A stretch of DNA of 64,000 nucleotides from Closterium sp. Naga37s-1 (GCA_947471745.1 CANJKZ010000774.1:1798001-1862000); one strand, 5' to 3'. Numbered from the stretch's first letter, positions 10,851 through 23,354 are shown. Notes: generated by a model from the sequence alone, not told the origin. Program-made: numbers and translations.

Positions 10851-10854
10851 TTGG

Positions 10855-11575
10855 CAACTTGAACTCTTCTTTTGGCGAAGAACCCGTTGTGAACGTTGGT
10901 GAGAGCAGACGGGACCCGGCCAACGGCCACATCTCTAACACCTGCAACGAGGGTTGCTTGGGGTACGTAGGGCTAGCGAGTATGAGTGCTGGTATATGAG
11001 CTCGAGCACAACTCTCTTCCCTACCACATATAGACTCACCCCATTGCTGTAGCACCGCTCACCCCGCTGCTCTAGCACCACAGACCGCTGATCTAGCACC
11101 ACTCACCCGGCTGAACTAGCTCCACTCACTCCGCTGCCCCTTCTCAACACATCTCGCTGCACCATCGCATCTCACCGCATCATCGCCACCACCGCCACCT
11201 CTCGCCACCCATGCCAACCACCGCCACCCATTGCCACCTACCGCATCGCACCGCCACACATCGCCACGTACCGCCACGCACCGCCACCCATGCCACACAC
11301 CACCACCCACTGCCACCTACCGCCATCTACGGCCACGCACCGCCAGGGTCAGCCGCTCACCGCCACCCATGCTCACTACCCTTCCCCCTCACGACCTTGA
11401 TGTCTCGGTGTCTGCAGTCCATTCGAGGGTGTCTGCCGGCGACGACCCCGCTGTGAACGTTGGTGCGAGCTGCCGAGATCCGGCCGACGGCCACATCTCT
11501 ACCACCTGCAACGAGGGTTGCTTGGGGTACGTAGGGCGAGCGAGTAGAGTGTGGGTGTATGAGCTTGAGAGCAAC
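10855..11575. repeat. ~140-bp direct repeat pair around a CCACCG-rich array
   Basis: A block at about 10855-11000 recurs at 11435-11575 in the same orientation. Shared cores are GTGAACGTTGGTG, CGGCCACATCTCTA and GAGGGTTGCTTGGGGTACGT. Between them is a C/A-rich stretch of repeated CCACCGCCAC-like units (about 11190-11380) and repeated CTCTAGCACCACTCA-like units (11040-11130). After the second copy, to 11990, come ~24-base CCCCGCTGCCACATC-like repeats and a run of more than twenty C near 11860. No coding function is apparent. Confidence 0.65.
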
Positions 11576-11854
11576 TCACCCCCTTGCCTCACTTTAACTC
11601 AACTCGGGGCCACATCTCAACTACCCCGCTGCCACATCACAATTCACCCCGGTGCCACATCTCATTTCACCCCGCTGCCAAATCATAACTAAACCCATTG
11701 CACAGGTCGCAACTCACACCGCTGACCTAGCACCCATCTTGCACGCTCACCAGGCATAGCTCACAATGCACCCTGCTGCCCTATCACGACTTTCACCCTA
11801 CACCATCACAATGCTTCCCCCCCTTACCCCACAATACAGCCCCCCACCCTCTTG

Positions 11855-11885
<31 letters not shown>

Positions 11886-11990
11886 CTTCCACCCTATTAC
11901 TCCATCCTACCAGCTCGGATGAGGGGGCAAACTTGAACTCATCGGAACAGGGGGACGGATGGGTTGCACCCTCGATTGTTACCGGGCTCA

Positions 11991-12923
11991 GGCGCGTAGT
12001 TAGTTTGTTTGACCCCGTCCGCGCGTTGCAGTTTTTCATCCATTTGTCACTCGCATGCAACCGAGTGGGGGGTTGCAAAGGTCGTATGCGACTTAATGCA
12101 TGAAATATGGATTGGGCTGGTCTTGGGTTGCGGTGGAAGTGTGATGTGTGCAAGAAATGCTGATCATGGCGGTCATTAGAGCGACAAGCATCCAGTCCGG
12201 ACCAACTGGTGGGGGGGTGGGAAAAGGTGCCAGTGATACAGATGTGGCCTCATTTGCATCGGCTGGCATTGGTTCTCAGGTTATGTGGGAGTCATGTGGC
12301 ATCGGCGCGTAGTTAGTTTGTTTGACCCCGTCCGCGCGTTGCAGTTTTTCATCCATTTGTCACTCGCATGCAACCGAGTGGGGGGTTGCAAAGGTCGTAT
12401 GCGACTTAATGCATGAAATATGGAATGGGCTGGTCTTGGGTTGCGGTGGAAGTGTGATGTGTGCAAGAAATGCTGATCATGGTGGTCATTAGAGCGACAA
12501 GCGTCCAGTCCGGACCAACTGGTGGGGGGGTGGGAAAAGGTGCCAGTGATACAGATGTGGCCTCATTTGCATCGGCTGGCATTGGTTCTCAGGTTATGTG
12601 GGAGTCATGTGGCATCGGCGCGTAGTTAGTTTGTTTGACCCCGTCCGCGCGTTGCAGTTTTTCATCCTTTTGTCACTCGCATGCAACCGAGTGGGGGGTT
12701 GCAAAGGTCGTATGCGACTTAATGCATGAAATATGGAATGGGCTGGTCTTGGGTTGCGGTGGAAGTGTGATGTGTGCAAGAAATGCTGATCATGGTGGTC
12801 ATTAGAGCGACAAGCGTCCAGTCCGGACCAACTGGTGGGGGGGTGGAAAAAGGTGCCAGTGATACAGATGTGGCCTCATTTGCATCGGCTGGCATTGGTT
12901 CTCAGGTTATGTGGGAGTCATGT
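11991..12923 (+). repeat. Three tandem copies of a 313-bp unit
   Basis: Units start at 11991, 12304 and 12617, so the period is exactly 313, each beginning GGCGCGTAGTTAGTTTG. The third ends near 12923, where the sequence departs into a transposase-like reading frame. The copies differ by only a few bases, so the triplication is recent. Each unit carries the frame that in the third copy continues into the DDE-transposase-like gene, so part of that gene appears to have been duplicated. Confidence 0.9.
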
Positions 12924-13002
12924 CGGAACATAGGTATGGCGATGCCTTGCAAGACTACACTCTATAAGTACATACAAGGAGCCGGGGGGCTGTGGGCAAG
13001 AA
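12774..13002 (+). pseudogene. DDE-transposase-like gene, N-terminal part
   Basis: From 12774 the frame encodes a segment ending in GMAMPCKTTLYKYIQGAGG. This resembles the region before the catalytic domain in a group of DDE transposase-like proteins of the Kolobok/THAP-associated type, where a loop such as 'sGntY...lgip.mskstfYr' precedes the first Asp. It is cut at 13003 by the hAT element and resumes at 16450. The family assignment is by pattern memory only. The upstream start is unclear because this part lies in the 313-bp repeat. Confidence 0.4.
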
Positions 13003-13332
13003 TCAAAATTATGGCAATCGTATTATACGGTCCGTATAATACGGTCGTTTTTTTACGGAAGAGTTTTCAAAAATACGCTGTATTTTTTTTAGACATGTTT
13101 TGTGGTAATATTTTTCTCTAGCAATCACTGAAATTGTTTCTACAATGTTGTGGAAGGTGCACACTAGCCTAACATAACCACCGAACATAGTGTTACAGGA
13201 GACAGAACAATACCATTCCCACTACTACCGTCCACTACTCACTTCTCCGATCCTATCCTTGCCTCTCTCTCTCTCTCTCCTCTTCCTACCTGCAAGCGAT
13301 GCAACATCCCCTAGCACACAGCATCCTCCTCT

Positions 13333-15714
13333 CTACTCATCCTCCTCCTCCTCCTCCTCCTCCTCCTCCTCCTCCTCCTCCTCATCCGCCTCCTCCTCTT
13401 CCTCCCCACTCGAACCATCACTGATGTCCCAAGGATCCTGGCCATTACGAGCCTTGCTGTGCACGTCCTCCTCCCCCCCTCCACTGTTATTTGCCGCCTC
13501 CTCCTCCTCACCCTCTTCCTCTTCCACAGCTTTTGCCTTCCCATTTCCCTTGCAAGGCTTGGTGGCCTTTCCGTTACTCTTCCTTTTAGCGGACTTAGCC
13601 ACCTTGCTCTTCCTCTTCCCAATGTTCCCGAATTGGTCCCAATTAATGGTGCATAGCTGCTCATTCCCCTCTCCCTCCTCCTCGTCCCACACTTCCTCTT
13701 CCTCTGCTACTGCCGGTTTGACGGTACACCCTTGCTTAAGGGCGCCGTTGGCCAGATCAGCATAAAGCTTCTCCCTCACCTCTGATTTCATATCGAATGC
13801 ATCCCTGGCCCTCCTGGCGAACACCACCTGTGTCACATCCATCATTTTCATGGCGCTGAGGCGGTTACGGTCCTGCCTCTGCACACGTGCAATGGCGGAC
13901 CAGTAACGCTCCACCTCAGAGGACGTGATTGGCTGTGATAGCACCGTCACAGCCAGCTCCTTGAGCGCTTGCATTTCCCCCCCGTACATCCACCACCACT
14001 CGGCATCCGTCAAGCGCCCACCCTCCACCAACACCATTGCTGCCCAATGGCCATCATCGGACCCCAACCGCCCCTCTCCCTTATGAAACTGCGCCAACTG
14101 CGCCAACAGCAGCATGCGTTGAGCGACATCCCCCCCACAGGCCTGGATCACCGCTTCCGCCCCAAGCCTTACCTCTTGGTCGTTCCTCACCTCCCCAAGG
14201 TGCTGATTGCGGGGGTTGAGAAGCCACCCCATAGCATGGAGTGGATTGTGAAGCTGGCCGTCCCACCTCCTGGCTATAATAGCCTTGATGGCGGTCAGAA
14301 AGGCCGGCTTGTCCTTGGCCGGCAAGAGAGACGTGCGTTTCACCATCATTTTGGCTGCCCATGGGGAGAACCAGAGAGCACGAGGTGAGTACAATGGGCG
14401 GGAAAGGTACACAATAGTCAGCCCGCACGGCAATTTACATCTTACCTGGCGCCTCGGCCGCATCATTTGTCTTCACCGTGGCGTCTAGCATGAGGCCATA
14501 GATCTGGCCCATGACTAGAGCACGCGTGTCAACCACCCGCAGCACTTCATACACGAGTGTCATGAGGCGGAGGACCGCCGTCGCGCAGTCCCAAAAAATC
14601 TCATCCAAGAGAAGCAGGCGGACAGCTTTCCCCTCGTCAGACCACGCCCCACCGCCACCGCCTCCCACTCCTCACTTATCACCATCTCCCGCAGCGCTCT
14701 CTTTACTTCAAGGAAACGGGTAAGCATGATAACCTGTGTGTCGAAGCGTGTTGCACCGGGCCGCACCAAGGACAATCTGCAAAACAACTCGTAGAAGAGC
14801 GTGACGGCGGACGCGCTACCCTTGACTATCATAACCACCCTGTGCACCTAGCTAAGGACCCGCTTCACCGCACGGACATTCCTGTTGTCGTGAAGCATCA
14901 AGTCCAGGACGTGCGCCGCACAGTTGTTGAAGAAAACTCTGGGAAAACCGTCACGGAGGATGTCGGCCGCCCTCCAGTTGCTGGACGCATTGTCCATGAC
15001 CACTTGGACCACCTTCGGATCTCCAGCATTGGCGATCGAGTGGCGGATGGGGCTGGCCAAGTACTCACCCGTCTTCTTGGCGGTCTTGGAGTCTGCTGTC
15101 TTCGCGATCGCAGGCGCCGTGTCATTGTGGGCTATGACACACACGGGCCCCCGGCTCTTCAAGCAGGTCCAGCCGTCCACGGAGAGGGTGCAGCCGCTAG
15201 TGTTTCAGCTCTCCTTCAGAGGCCGTACAAGGTCCTCAATTTCCGCTACCAGTTTCTGAAGCAGCACACCAGAAACCCTGAAGGGGGATGGGACGGTGTA
15301 TTGTTTCCTGAAGGCAACAGCCGCATCCACAAAGTTATGCACGGCTTTTGACTTGGACGTGTGGAACGCCCAATCATTATCAGCCACTGTAGCAGCCCAT
15401 AGGTAGTCTAGTCGAGCGCGTGCATCATCATCCACCATGTCGTGGATGTCCCGCTGCCGAGCACGACGAGCGGGCTGGATGTCAACAGTTGAAGTGGAGT
15501 CGTAGGTTGGCGGATTGGTGCTTGTTGAACGATCCGTAGCTGCTACTTCCTCGTGAGGTTTGATGGCGACTTCGTGTGTGCACGGTGTCACATTCTTCTC
15601 CTTGTTCTTTGGCGTCCCATAAATGTTCTCTCCAATGCGTGTAGCGTTAGCAGTCACGGATTCGCCGCAGTGCACGCATTTCGCAATCAGAGATCCGTCT
15701 GCTCCAATCTCCAT
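13333..15714 (-). pseudogene. hAT-1 transposase pseudogene
   Basis: Read on the minus strand from 15714. It has a BED-like zinc finger (CVHC and a later His), then a stop at 15205-15207 inside the same frame, then the DUF659-type core (VDGWTC, VVQVVMDNASSNWRAA, CAAHVLDLML). A TAG at 14848-14850 and a frameshift near 14640 follow. Next come a GT..AG intron (GTAAG at 14445-14441, acceptor near 14353) and the hAT C-terminal dimerisation domain (SSEVERYWSAI... near 13900). The tail is basic, then very acidic, ending in a run of Glu. Two stops and one frameshift make it non-functional. The domain order is standard for plant hAT transposases of this group. Confidence 0.85.
13337..13384 (+). repeat. 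(TCC)n microsatellite coding poly-Glu
   Basis: About fifteen TCC triplets on the plus strand. On the minus strand they encode the terminal acidic run of the hAT-1 transposase. A pyrimidine-rich tract (CTCTCTCT...) follows on the outer side at 13264-13283. Confidence 0.8.
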
Positions 15715-16449
15715 CCTAACGTGCTTCTACAGTGGCAACTTTTGCCTCGCCGTTGCGAGTGTCCTGGCTTGCAAGCGGAGTTGGTGGAGCACAGGTAAGG
15801 CTAGACTAGTGATATGCTATGAACATGTGCTGGAGTGACCTACCCAAGCTCCTAAGTACCTCGTACTGAGATCTGGATGTGTTTTGTCGAATGGGTTTGG
15901 GAAAAGGGTTGAGATCACGGGAGGTAGTATGATTGGTTGGATTGGTTTCGCAGCGCGACTTTTGAGTGTGTCGGGATTGCAAGTGAAAAAGAAAAAGTTA
16001 TGCGCGAAAATGTTTAATGGAAAAAACGAAACGGGTGATCGAATGTGTACTGTTCGCCAAATGTTGAACTGTTGCGCCATGGCAATTTGTACACGTTGCG
16101 CTTCGACGACTTGGCGAAACAGGTTGGCAAAACAGGTAAACTGAGCATTTGCATTTGCCAAATGCCCAAATGTCGCGACGCGTAAAAGTCGTGACATTCG
16201 CGACTTGGCAAAATATCACATTCGTGTGTATGGTTGTGAGATAAAATTGACTTGGTGAGAAACCGGGGTGTGAAATTTGTGTTTCCGATATAGAGAAACT
16301 CGTTTTCAAATTTTCGGTCGAATTATACGGTCATATCTTTGAACTAAACAATAAAAACAATATTCTACCGTTTTAAACCGTATTTAACGGTCGTATTATA
16401 CGATTCCGTATTATACGACAGAATTTCAATAATTTGGTCGTAATTTTGA

Positions 16450-16790
16450 ACCTTGGCAATGGGAGACTATTGGGCAACATGCTGCACTACGGATGGAGCG
16501 ATTTCGAGAGAGCATGGACAAAAGACATGTACCGGGACATTGCATGCGTGTTGATGGTCGATGGGGCCAACTGAGGCGGATTAGTATAGCGTCACATTCA
16601 TTGATGCCATAACCCTCAAGGTACTTCATTGCGTCACAATATCCAAAACGGAGGAACGTGTCAAGTCTGTAGAGTTAGAAGGTCTAGCATTCAAGTGAGG
16701 GTTGGAAGCATTGAGACAATGGGGATTCAAGGTGAAAGGTATTATAACGGATGATGGAGGCACCTGTAAGGCCGTTATTATACGTACTGG
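16450..16790 (+). pseudogene. DDE-transposase-like gene, catalytic part
   Basis: Downstream of hAT-1 the frame resumes with a Trp-containing helix-like stretch, then VDGRWGQ near 16550 (candidate first catalytic Asp). After a frameshift near 16580 come YSVTFIDAITLKV, a Glu-rich region, a TGA at 16696-16698, and GFKVKGIITDDGGTC (16723-16767, candidate second Asp). The order DGRW, VTFIDA, TDD matches the DDE domain of Kolobok-like transposases as I recall it. At 16790 it is cut by E2 and continues at 23713. Confidence 0.5.
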
Positions 16791-16921
16791 TGTCAAAATG
16801 TTGTATAGCTTATATTGTGTGGGCTATAGTGGGGTAGCCCATAAGGGGTACAACCCAATTAGGGTTAGTACTTGTACCCAACTCTTTGCTAGTTCATCCA
16901 TTCTCGTTCATTATTCTGAAA
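16791..16921 (+). repeat. E2 5' LTR
   Basis: 131 bp, TGTCAAAATG... ending TCTGAAA; the expected CA end is mutated to AA. It contains the core TAGTGGGGTAGCC. Confidence 0.92.
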
Positions 16922-16973
16922 TGGTTTCAGAGCAGGTCCTCCGCTAGGACCGTTTTTCTCCTTGGGCCCACCA
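16922..16973 (+). promoter_or_regulatory. E2 primer-binding site and GGGCCCACCA motif
   Basis: TGGTTTCAGAGC follows the LTR, one base off the consensus initiator tRNA-Met site. GGGCCCACCA is at 16964-16973. Confidence 0.75.
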
Positions 16974-17936
16974 CAGCGCTACCCCGCTAGCCGCCCTCTG
17001 CAGCCCTCGTGCTGCCCCTGCTGCCCGTCGTGACCAGTCGACCCTAGGCCCGTCGCCCTAGGTCAGTCGCCCCGGCCCGTTGCCCGTCAACCCCCCCCCC
17101 CCCCTAGGCCCGACCGTCTCCCGTCGCCCCTGGCCCCACGGCCCGTCGCCCCTAGCCTAGGCCCCGGCCCCGCGGCCCGTTGTCCGTCGACCCCCCCTAG
17201 GCCCGACTGTCGCCCGTCGCCCCTTGCCCCGCGGCCCGTCGCCCCTAGCCTAGGCCCCGGCCCCGCGGCCCGTCGCCCGTCGACCCTAACCTAGGCCCTG
17301 GCCCCGAGACCCGTCGCCCGTCGACCCCCCTAGGCCCGACCGTCGCCCGTCGCCCCTGGCCCCGCGGCCCGTCGCCCCTAGCCTAGGCCCCAGCCCCGCG
17401 GCCCGTCGCTCGTCGAACCCCCTAGGCCCGATCGTTGCCCGTCGCCCCTGGCCCCGCGGCCCGTCGCCCCTAGCCTAGGCCCCGGCCCCGCGGCCCATCG
17501 CCCGTCGACCCCCAATAGGCCCGATCCTCGCCCGTCGCCCCTGGCCCCTCGGCCCGTCGCCCCTAGCCTAGGCCCCGGCCCCGAGGCCCGTCGCCCGTCG
17601 ACCCCCCCCTAGGCCCGGCCGTAGCCCGTTGCCCCTGGCCCCGCGACCTGTCGCCCCTAACCTAGGCCCCGGCCCCGCGGCCCTTCGCCCGTCGCCCCTA
17701 ACCTAGGCCCCGTGGCCCGTCGCCCCTAACCTAGGCCCCGTGGCCCGTCGCCCCTAACCTAGGCCCCGTGGCCCGTCGCCCCTAGGCCCCGTGGCCAGTC
17801 TCCCCTAGGCCCTTCGGCTCGATCCCCCCTAGGCTCCGGCCCGTTGCTCTCGGCCCCGCGGCCCGTCACTCTTGGCCCCTCGGCCTGTCGCCGCAAGGCC
17901 CTCGACCCGTTGCCCCTAGGCCCCGGCCCGTAGACA
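16974..17936 (+). repeat. E2 leader array, C-rich
   Basis: Imperfect repeats built from GGCCCGTCGCCCCTAGCC and TAGGCCCCGGCCCCGCGG. They are related in composition to the E1 array but differ in unit. Runs of C occur within it. It passes directly into gag codons at about 17943 (LYDAVVARY), so the first ~90 gag codons present in E3 are missing. Confidence 0.85.
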
Positions 17937-17942
17937 CTGTAC

Positions 17943-20900
17943 GACGCTGTAGTCGCTCGCTACTCCTCGCCTGCCACTGCTGCTCTAGGCCGCCTCCTCC
18001 TGCCCTACCTATTCCCAGAGCTGTCCGCCTTTGCCACAGTAGAGGACCTAGTTTCCCACCTTCGCACTAGCGACGCTCGCTACCGTGCTGCCCTCCCCAC
18101 AGAGTTCCTTGCCAAGAACCCCCCCCCCCCCCCCCCCCCCCCGATGTACATCACTCTCTACTTTATAGTCACCCGCCTCCCTGACTCTCTTCGCGCTGTC
18201 AGGGACCATTTTCTCACGCTCGACCCCACAGACCTCACTGTTGACCTACTCGAGCAGCACCTCCTTGCAGCTGAGACTAGTATAGTCGCTGTAGGTGCTG
18301 CTCGTGGCACTCCTCGCACACCCTTCTTTGAGGGGTGTTCCCCCTCCCCCCTTGCCCCCTCCTACGCCTCTGCTGCTGCTGCTGACGTCCATGGTGCTGA
18401 GGATGTCGGAGCTGCTTCCACTAGTGGGAAGCGCCGCAGCAGCAAGGGCAAGGGTGGCAGGGATGATGGGGGTGGCAGCGAGGGTGGAGGTGGGGGCAGC
18501 GGTGGGAGTGGTGGCGGGAGTGGGGGCTCTGGCAGCGGTGGTGGAGGCAGCGGTGGGAGTGGCGGAAGTGGCAGCAGTGGGAGTGGTGGCGGTAGGACTG
18601 GAGCTCAGCGTGGAGGTTCTGGAGGGGGCCAGCAGCACCGGCAGCAGCGTCGAAGCGAGACCCCGTCGCCCCAGCAGCTTCGTGAGTGGTTGTTTCAGCG
18701 TGGGGCGTCTGGGGGTAGTGTGAGCTGCCCGTATGTAATTCGCACGGGTGGGCAGAGCTGCTTAGGTCTGGTGTTGCGATCTTTGACCTAGACTATGATG
18801 CTATTCTTTCTACTATGTATTCTTTGTCTGCTAGTGCTGAGGGTGACTGTTACCGGTATGTGCCGTCTGACCCAGGTATAGACGCTGCTGCTCTAGGTGC
18901 TAGTGAGTCTGTTCTCCCTGGTACTGCGCCTGCTGACGCCTTGCACATCTTCACATTGGACTCAGGTTCTCACGTTGTTTCTTTCGTGACAGCACCCCTC
19001 TCACTCCTCTCCCTTCACCTGTCCTGGTCCGACTGGCTGGCCCCTCTGGGGGCCCGGTCGCGGCCTGTTCCTCCACTGTCCTCCCATGTCTGGCGGTTCC
19101 GTCCGGCTCATTGTCAGGCCTTCATCTTCCCTCGTTCTCTACGAACTTGGTGAGTACCGCTGCCCTCCAGGATGCGATAGTCACTACCACCACTCCTGGG
19201 GGTCAGCGTGTGTCGATCTGCACGTGTACACGGACGGGTCATCACCTGGCCACGTTCACTCGTCGGCCAGGGTCGAGACTGTACACACTCGCTACCGAGC
19301 CTCCTCAGGTAGCTGCGTCTGCTCAGGTGTCCGCGTCAGGTCAAGTAGCACCCCCTTGCTCGTGTCGCCTCCTGTCGCACCAGACTCTTCTGTGGCACCA
19401 CCGCCTCGGTCACCCCTCCCTGCCACGCCTTTGTGGCATGCACTCCGTCTCCTTGTCTCTGGTCTTCCCAGGTCTCTGCCTCCCCTCCCACCCTCGCCTG
19501 CCCCACCCTGCCTTCCTTGCGTCGAGGGGCGGCAGCGCGCCGCTCCTCACTCCTCCTCATTTCCCCCGATGACTGCTCCCCAGCAGACTCTCCACATGGA
19601 CGTGTGGGGCCCAGCCCGCGTCAGTGGACAGGGCCGCGAGCGCTACTTTGTGCTGGTTGTTGACGACTATACGCGGTACACCACGGTCTTCCCCTTGCGC
19701 AGCAAGGGTCAGGTCGTTGATGTCTTGATCCCTTGGATCCGCGCAGTCCGTCTCCAGCTCCGCGAGCGGTTCCGTGTGGAACTTCCTGTCTTGCGTTTGC
19801 ACTTTGACAGAGGTGATGAGTTCTCCTCCGACCTCTTGCGGGACTTCTGTCGTGGGGAGGGCATTCTCCAGTCGTTCACGCTTCCGGACTCCCCTCAGCA
19901 AAATGGGATTGCTGAGTGCCGCATTGGCTTAGTCATGGAGGTCGCTCGTACCTCCATGATCCATGCGGCTGCTCCCCATTTTCTGTGGCCGTTTGCGGTC
20001 CGGTACGCTGCGCATCAACTCAACCTCTGGCCCCCCTTCCCGGAGACCTTGCCTACACTGCGTTGGACGGGGAAGTTTGGCGATGCGTCGGTGTTCCGGG
20101 TCAGGGGTTCGCGTGCCTTTGTTCACGATGCATCCGCGGACAAGCTCTCCGCCCTCGCTATTCCTTGCGTCTTCCTTGGCTTTACCCCTTACGCGCTTGG
20201 CTGGCAGTTTTACCACCCCACCTCGCGCCGTGTCTTCCCCTCTCAGGACGTCACGTTTGACGAATCGGTTCCCTTTTACCGTCTCTTTCCCTACCGCTCT
20301 GCCCCTCCCCCGCCCCCGCCACTCTTCCTTGCTCTAGGTCCCCCTCTGGTGGACCCCCTCCCCCCCCCAGAATCCTGTTCCCTCAGGTGTGTCTCAGGTA
20401 GACCCTCTCCCTGGTAGTGCGCCTATTCAGGTAGCTTTCGGCTCAAGTGCTGCTAGAGGTGCTGCGTCTGGGGGTGCGGAGCTGGGGGTTGTGGAGTCTG
20501 AGGGTGCTGGGTCTGGGGGAGCTGAGCCTGGGGGTGCTCAGCCTGAGGGTGGTGAGCTTGGGGGTGCTGAGTCGGAGGGTGCGGAGTCTGGGGTTGCTGA
20601 GCCTCAGGGTGCATCTTGGTATGGAGGTCTTGCTGGTGCTTCGCCGAGACTCTCTCCGCAGCAGCTGCGTGAGTGGCTTGTTCGGCGCGCACACCTTTGG
20701 AGTGGAGCTACCGGAGCTGGAGGCGCTGGAGCCGCTGGAGCTGGAGGTGCTGGAGTTACTGCTGGAGCTGGTGGTACTGGGGGTTGTGCGGCAACAGGTC
20801 CTGGAGGTGCTCGTTCCAGGGGTACTGGAGCTGCCGGGACAGGTGCTGTTGGGGGCGCTAGAGCTGGAGACCCTACGGAGCCTGGAGCTGCTGGAGCTAG

Positions 20901-23354
20901 AGGCTGTGGCGCTGGTGGCGCTGGAGATAGAGGAGCTGGAGGTGGAGGCACTGGCGCTGGTGGCGTTGGAGCTGGAGGAGCTGGAGCTGGAGGCACTAGC
21001 ACGGGAGGCGCTGGAGCTGGAGGAGCTGGAGTTGTTGACCCTGGAGCTGGAGGTGCTGGAGCTGGGAGTGTTGGTGGTCCTAGTGCTGGAGGCACTGTGC
21101 GGCCGCGATTGTACTTCATTCCCCTGCTTCAGCAGGTTCTTGGTGTCCCGTCTTCTACTAGTCTTCCTCCTCCCCTACTGTGTCCACCGCCTGACCAGTC
21201 GCAGCCGCCGTTACAGCCAGCCTCCCCACTGCCTACTCCTTCTCCTTACAGTGAGCAGTCCGGCAATCTTACAGAGTGTCGTGAGCCTGCATCTCGTCCT
21301 GCCTCGCCTGTTCGCACGGCTCGTCGCGTTCCTCGTTCGCGTCCTCCTCCTGTCCCCGGCACGCACGCTATGGCACTTCGTCCTTCCTCTGTTCCACTGC
21401 GTGTTCGTCTGCCTGCTCCTCCTGAGTCCTCTCTTCCTGAGGTCTGTGACCCTGAGTCTGACCGCGCTCGTGCTGCCAGTCCCACTGTCTCTCGTCTCCT
21501 TGCCACTGCTGTCACTGACCCTTCTTTTGAGTCTGCTGCTACGTCTGCCCTCGTTGCTGAGCTGCTTGACTTTGCTGCTGCTTGTCGTCTAGACTACGCC
21601 ACTGCTCTTGTTGCTGAGTCTGCGTCTGCCAGTCCTCCGTCCGTTGGGGGTGAGTGTGCTCTTGGCACGGACGTCCTTGAGGACAGGCAGGAGGAATTTG
21701 AGTGTCTAGCAGCTGGTGTACCTCGTTTTGCTTCCATGCTGCTTGCCCCTAAGGGAGACCCGGATGCACCAGACATCCCGACCCGCGCTCTTACGCAGAG
21801 GCAATTGCGGGTCCTTACTCCTCTTAGTGGCAGGCAGCTATGGATGCCGAGATGGCATCCTGGAAGTCCACAGGCACCTACGTCGACGAGGTTTCCCCAC
21901 TTGGGGCAAACATAGTCGATGGCATGTGGATTTTCAGGGTGAAGCGGCTGCCGGGTTCTCCGCCTGCCTTCAAGGCGCGTTACGTTGCTCAAGGCTTCAG
22001 TCAGCAACAGGGGGTTGACTACTTCCAGACCTTCTTCCCCACCCCGAAGATGACTACTCTTTGGGTGCTGCTGCACGTCGCTGCTCAGCGTGACTACGAG
22101 TTGCACTCTCTAGACTTCAGCACAGCTTTCTTGCAGGGCTGCCTTCACGAGGAGATCTGGCTATGCCGCCCACCTGGCTTCACTGGATCGTTTCCTGCAG
22201 GTACCCAGTGGAGCCTCCGGCGGCCAGTCTACGGTCTCCGCCAGGCGCCTCGCGAGTGGCACAACACACTAAGGACTACACTTGCGGCTCTTGGGTTTGC
22301 TCCTTCTACTGCTGACCTGTCGCTGTTTCTAAGCACCGACACGTTGCTGCCGCCGTTCTACGTCCTCGTGTACGTCGACGACCTCGTCTTTGCCACTGCT
22401 GACACCGAGGCACTGACCCTTGTGAAGTCGGAGCTGCAAAAGAGACACACCTGCACTGACCTGGGTGAACTGCGCAGCTATCTTGGCTTGCAGATCACCC
22501 GGGACAGAGCACGGCGCACCATCACCCTGACTCAGTCACACATGGTGCACCAGGTCCTTCAGCGCTTCGGCTTCCAATTCTCCTTGCCACAGCCCACTCC
22601 TCTGTCTACCGGCCACTCGCTCTCAGCTCCACCTTCGGACGAGTCCGTAGAGCCAAGTGGTCCGTACCCAGAGCTTGTGGGTTGCCTCATGTACCTGATG
22701 ACGTGCACAAGACCTGACCTCGCGCACCCTCTCAGCCTTCTGGCTCGCTACGTGGCTCCCGGTAGGCACCAAAAGGTGCACTGGGATGCTGCGAAGAGGG
22801 TACCGCGTTACTTGTGCAGTACGTCGGGCATGGGGCTCGTGCTTGGAGGACGGGGTCCAGTTGTCCTCACTGGTCACGCAGACGCTTCTTGGGTTGACAA
22901 CTCAGCTACGCAGCGGTCGTCACAGGGTTACACCTTCAGCCTTGGTTCCGGCTCTGTTTCCTAGCGGTCTACCCGCTCGTCTTCGGTTCTCAGCTCCAGT
23001 TGTGAGGCTGAGATCTACGCAGGGGCCATGGCTGCACAGGAGCTACGCTGGCTCACCTACCTGCTGACTGACTTGGGAGAGCAGCCTCTTTCGCCTCCAG
23101 TTCTGTACGTAGACAACAAGGCCATGATTGCCTTGTGTCAGGAGCACAGACTGGAGCACAGAACGAAGCACATCGCTCTACGATACTTCCTTGCTCGAGA
23201 GTTGCAACAGCGTGGCCAGCTTCGTCTTGCGTACGTGGCCACTAGGGCCAACACTGCTGATATATTCACCAAGGCACTTCCGCGTGGTGATCATCAGCGC
23301 TTCTCTACTATGTTAGGCCTTGTGCCTACTTTGCCTCACTTTCTCACTGCTTGA
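17943..23354 (+). pseudogene. E2 gag-pol pseudogene
   Basis: The gag N-terminus is missing. A 24-C run at 18119-18142 encodes eight Pro and keeps frame. The Gly-rich linker is present, but a deletion of about 115 bases near 18750 removes most of the zinc-type site. Frameshifts lie near 18965 (at the protease DSG), 19446, 20370 (C run) and 21785, with a TAG at 22963-22965 replacing a Trp codon in RNase H. Integrase catalytic residues remain readable (HMDVWG, LHFDRGDEF, AECR). RT is open from 21840 with YVDD near 22370. The codon before KRHTCTD is CAA here, not the TAG of E1 and E4. Confidence 0.9.

Larger units (their letters stand above)
13003..16449 (-). mobile_element. hAT-1: degraded hAT DNA transposon
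   Basis: About 3.4 kb, bounded on the left by TCAAAATTATGGC and on the right by the inverse of TCAAAATTACGACC. Both ends carry CGTATTATACG or CGTATAATACG motifs (13019-13044; 16392-16417). Inside, on the minus strand, is a hAT transposase pseudogene. The element interrupts the transposase-like gene whose flanking parts are at 12774-13002 and 16450-16790. I could not see an 8-bp target duplication, so the exact ends are approximate. Confidence 0.7.
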
